NCBI GenBank assembly: GCA_945897765.1
Contig: CAMDGP010000143.1
Location: 1 to 5,865, forward strand
Direction: 5' to 3'
From: Chitinophaga pinensis
Lineage (GTDB): Bacteria; Bacteroidota; Bacteroidia; Flavobacteriales_D; Crocinitomicaceae
Length of the DNA stretch: 5,865 nucleotides
The notes under the pieces were generated by a model. The model was not told the origin of the DNA. It did no database searches and was given only the letters and a program-made list of their open reading frames with translations. A program made the translations under genes and the position numbers. Of this stretch, positions 3,916-5,865 are shown piece after piece; position 1 is the first letter of the stretch; each line of letters begins with the position of its first letter.

Positions 3916-5865
3916 ATGAGATTCTTTTTCTTCCTAATACTTACAAGTTTATTGTCTTTTCAAGCTAAAAGTCAAATTTTTATCAATGAATATTCTTGTT
4001 CCAATATTTCAACACTACCAGATGGATATGGAGAATTTGAAGATTGGATTGAACTGCACAATCCATCAGCTACTTCAATTGATTTAACTGGCTGGTATCT
4101 TTCTGACAAACCAACAAATCTTACGAAATGGCAAATCCCACCAAGTTCTATTTCAGCACTTGGATTTAAAATGGTTTTTTGTTCTAAAAGAAACACTGTA
4201 AATAACAATCAATTACATACTAATTTTAATATTTCTCAAACTGAAAACGATTGGATTATTTTAAGTAATCCTTCAGGGATTGTTGTTGATTCATTTAAAA
4301 TCAAGCATTTAACAAAATCTAATCATTCTATTGGTCGTTCCACAAATGGAGCTCCAGATTTTAAACTTTTTTCAACACCAACTCCAAATGCACTAAATTC
4401 GGGAGCCATTAATTTTTATACTCCTAATCCTATTTTTAGTGTAGCTGCCGGTTTTTATCCGAGTGCACAAACGGTTAGTATTAGCTGTCTTGACCCAACT
4501 GCAACAATTCGCTATACGATTGATGGAAGCGACCCTACAACTAGTTCTACCTTGTACTCAATCCCCATTAATATTTCCTCGACAAAAGTGCTTCGAGCAG
4601 TTGCCTTTAGTTCCAATTTACCTTCATTTACGGAAACAAACACTTATTTCATTAATGTAAATCACACTATTCCAGTTGTTTCTGTTTGTAGTCAGGGAGT
4701 TTTTAATTTAGTTGCTAATGGAAATCAAATTGAACCAATTGGCGCTTTTGAACTTTTTGAAGACGATGGTTCCTTTATCGACGAAGGTCAAGGTGATTTT
4801 AACAAACACGGAAATGATTCTTGGTCTTATGATCAAAGAGGTTTTGATTTCATCATGCGCGATCAATATGGCTATAGTAAAGATCTAAATCATCAAATTT
4901 TCCCTGAAAAATCACGAACAAATTTCCAACGTGTGATTTTAAAACCTGCTGCAAGTGATAACTATTCATTTGAACAAGGTGCACATATTCGTGATGCTTT
5001 TATTCATACTTTATCCGATAGAGCACAAATGAAATTGGACGAACGTACGAACCGACCTTGTGTTTTGTATTTGAACGGTCAGTATTGGGGTGTATATGAA
5101 ATTAGAGAAAAAGCAGATGACCATGATTATACAGATTATTACTATGACCAAGACAAGTTCAATATTCAGTATTTAAAAACGTGGGGAAACACTTGGGCAG
5201 ATTACGGTGGAAATCAAGCGATAACTGATTGGGATAACTTGAAATCCTATATTGCAAACAACAACATGGGCAATCCAACCAATTTTGCTTACGTAGATGG
5301 GGAATTGAATTGGGAATCTTTGTGTGATTATTTCATGTTCAATTCGTATGTCGTGAATCAAGACTGGCTGAATTGGAATACAGCTTGGTGGAGAGGAAGA
5401 GACCCATTAGGAGATAAGAAAAAATGGCGCTATACCTTATGGGACATGGATGCAACCTTCGGACATTACATCAATTATACTGGAATTCCAGACACTGGTC
5501 CGAATGCTAACCCATGTAATGCCGAAAATCTACCTGATCCGGGAAGTCAAGGACACACCGAAATTATCTCAAAACTAATTAATGAAAATCCAACAGTAAA
5601 ACAATATTATGTAGCACGATATATTGATCTTGCAAATACTTATTTTTCTTGTACTTACATGACCGCATTATTAGATAGCATGGTTGATGAAATTGCTCCT
5701 GAAATGACTGGTCAATGCTCAAGATGGGGCGGAACATACAATGGTTGGCAAAACAATATACAAACCTTACGAAATTTTATTAATGCTCGTTGTGCAGCTT
5801 TAGAATCTGGTTTGGAAGATTGTTACCAAGTTGTTGGCCCATACCCTACTTCGTTTGATGTTTCA
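3916..5865 (+). CDS. Secreted CotH-kinase-family protein with lamin-tail and chitobiase-like domains (3' end outside window)
   Basis: The frame stays open for 650 codons from ATG 3916 to the last base, so the protein is truncated by the window. Order of parts: signal peptide 1-19 (AKS before Q20); lamin-tail-type domain about 21-157, with INEYSCSN (23-30) and GEFEDWIELHNP; chitobiase/hexosaminidase C-terminal-type beta-sandwich about 170-247, with RYTIDGSDPT (199-208); CotH domain about 252-633. The kinase-like landmarks are RVILKPAASDNY (339-350), IRDAF (358-362), VLYLNGQYWGVYEIREKADD (383-402) and WDMDATFG (509-516), whose D-x-D probably binds the metal. CotH of Bacillus phosphorylates spore-coat proteins; in non-sporing Bacteroidota the substrate is unknown. 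Such proteins usually end in a type IX secretion sorting domain, which would lie beyond 5865. All expected key residues appear present. Confidence 0.85.
   Translation, partial: MRFFFFLILTSLLSFQAKSQIFINEYSCSNISTLPDGYGEFEDWIELHNPSATSIDLTGWYLSDKPTNLTKWQIPPSSISALGFKMVFCSKRNTVNNNQLHTNFNISQTENDWIILSNPSGIVVDSFKIKHLTKSNHSIGRSTNGAPDFKLFSTPTPNALNSGAINFYTPNPIFSVAAGFYPSAQTVSISCLDPTATIRYTIDGSDPTTSSTLYSIPINISSTKVLRAVAFSSNLPSFTETNTYFINVNHTIPVVSVCSQGVFNLVANGNQIEPIGAFELFEDDGSFIDEGQGDFNKHGNDSWSYDQRGFDFIMRDQYGYSKDLNHQIFPEKSRTNFQRVILKPAASDNYSFEQGAHIRDAFIHTLSDRAQMKLDERTNRPCVLYLNGQYWGVYEIREKADDHDYTDYYYDQDKFNIQYLKTWGNTWADYGGNQAITDWDNLKSYIANNNMGNPTNFAYVDGELNWESLCDYFMFNSYVVNQDWLNWNTAWWRGRDPLGDKKKWRYTLWDMDATFGHYINYTGIPDTGPNANPCNAENLPDPGSQGHTEIISKLINENPTVKQYYVARYIDLANTYFSCTYMTALLDSMVDEIAPEMTGQCSRWGGTYNGWQNNIQTLRNFINARCAALESGLEDCYQVVGPYPTSFDVS

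Noticed and set aside
3765..3968. A 67-codon open frame on the + strand spanning the divergent spacer.
   Set aside because: It overlaps the lipoprotein start and the signal-peptide region of the CotH-type gene in another frame and shows only AT-driven hydrophobic residues.
3972..4208. A 78-codon open frame on the - strand.
   Set aside because: It is antisense to the well-supported lamin-tail domain of the CotH-type protein.
4463..4660. A 65-codon open frame on the + strand.
   Set aside because: It is an out-of-frame shadow within the chitobiase-like domain of the 650-codon frame.
5173..5361. A 62-codon open frame on the - strand.
   Set aside because: It is antisense to the CotH domain and has no supporting features.

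Overview
The window is AT-rich and carries several marks of a Bacteroidota genome, most likely class Flavobacteriia: a perfect TAnnTTTG -7 promoter box placed just before a gene, weak or absent Shine-Dalgarno sites, a glycine-lipid-type acyltransferase pair, an outer-membrane protein of the DUF2490 type, a large secreted CotH-type protein, and intergenic repeats and a structured RNA element of kinds that recur in flavobacterial genomes. The genus cannot be settled from the sequence.

Layout from left to right. Positions 2-91 hold the last 29 codons of an IS3-family transposase that enters from outside the window; its probable right terminal repeat follows at about 112-140. Positions 141-339 show no gene. 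Positions 340-459 (+ strand) fold into a three-way-junction RNA that resembles the Flavo-1 type of flavobacterial non-coding RNA. On the - strand a two-gene operon runs from 2256 to 524: a PlsC-like O-acyltransferase (glsA-like), then, after 2 bases, an OlsB/GlsB-like N-acyltransferase (glsB-like), closed by a hairpin/T-tract terminator at 488-519. Together these should make a diacylated amino-acid membrane lipid (glycine lipid or a relative) without phosphate.

The gap 2257-2708 has no gene but holds a composite inverted-repeat element (2452-2568) built from ATTCC/GGAAT arms around a tight hairpin, plus shorter repeats. On the - strand from 3802 to 2709 is a second two-gene operon: a small surface lipoprotein, then, overlapping by one base (TAATG), a DUF2490-type outer-membrane beta-barrel protein. 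A Bacteroidota-type -7 box at 3828-3835 fixes the lipoprotein start at 3802.

Divergent from that operon, 3916-5865 (+ strand) is one open reading frame of 650 codons with no stop before the window ends. It encodes a secreted protein with signal peptide, lamin-tail domain, chitobiase-like beta-sandwich domain and CotH kinase domain. This is the largest gene in the window.

All recognised genes point to the cell envelope: lipid synthesis, outer-membrane protein, lipoprotein and secreted kinase-like protein. I found no defence system, CRISPR array, tRNA or rRNA. The least explained parts are the structured RNA at 340-459, the composite repeat at 2452-2568, and the substrate of the CotH protein.
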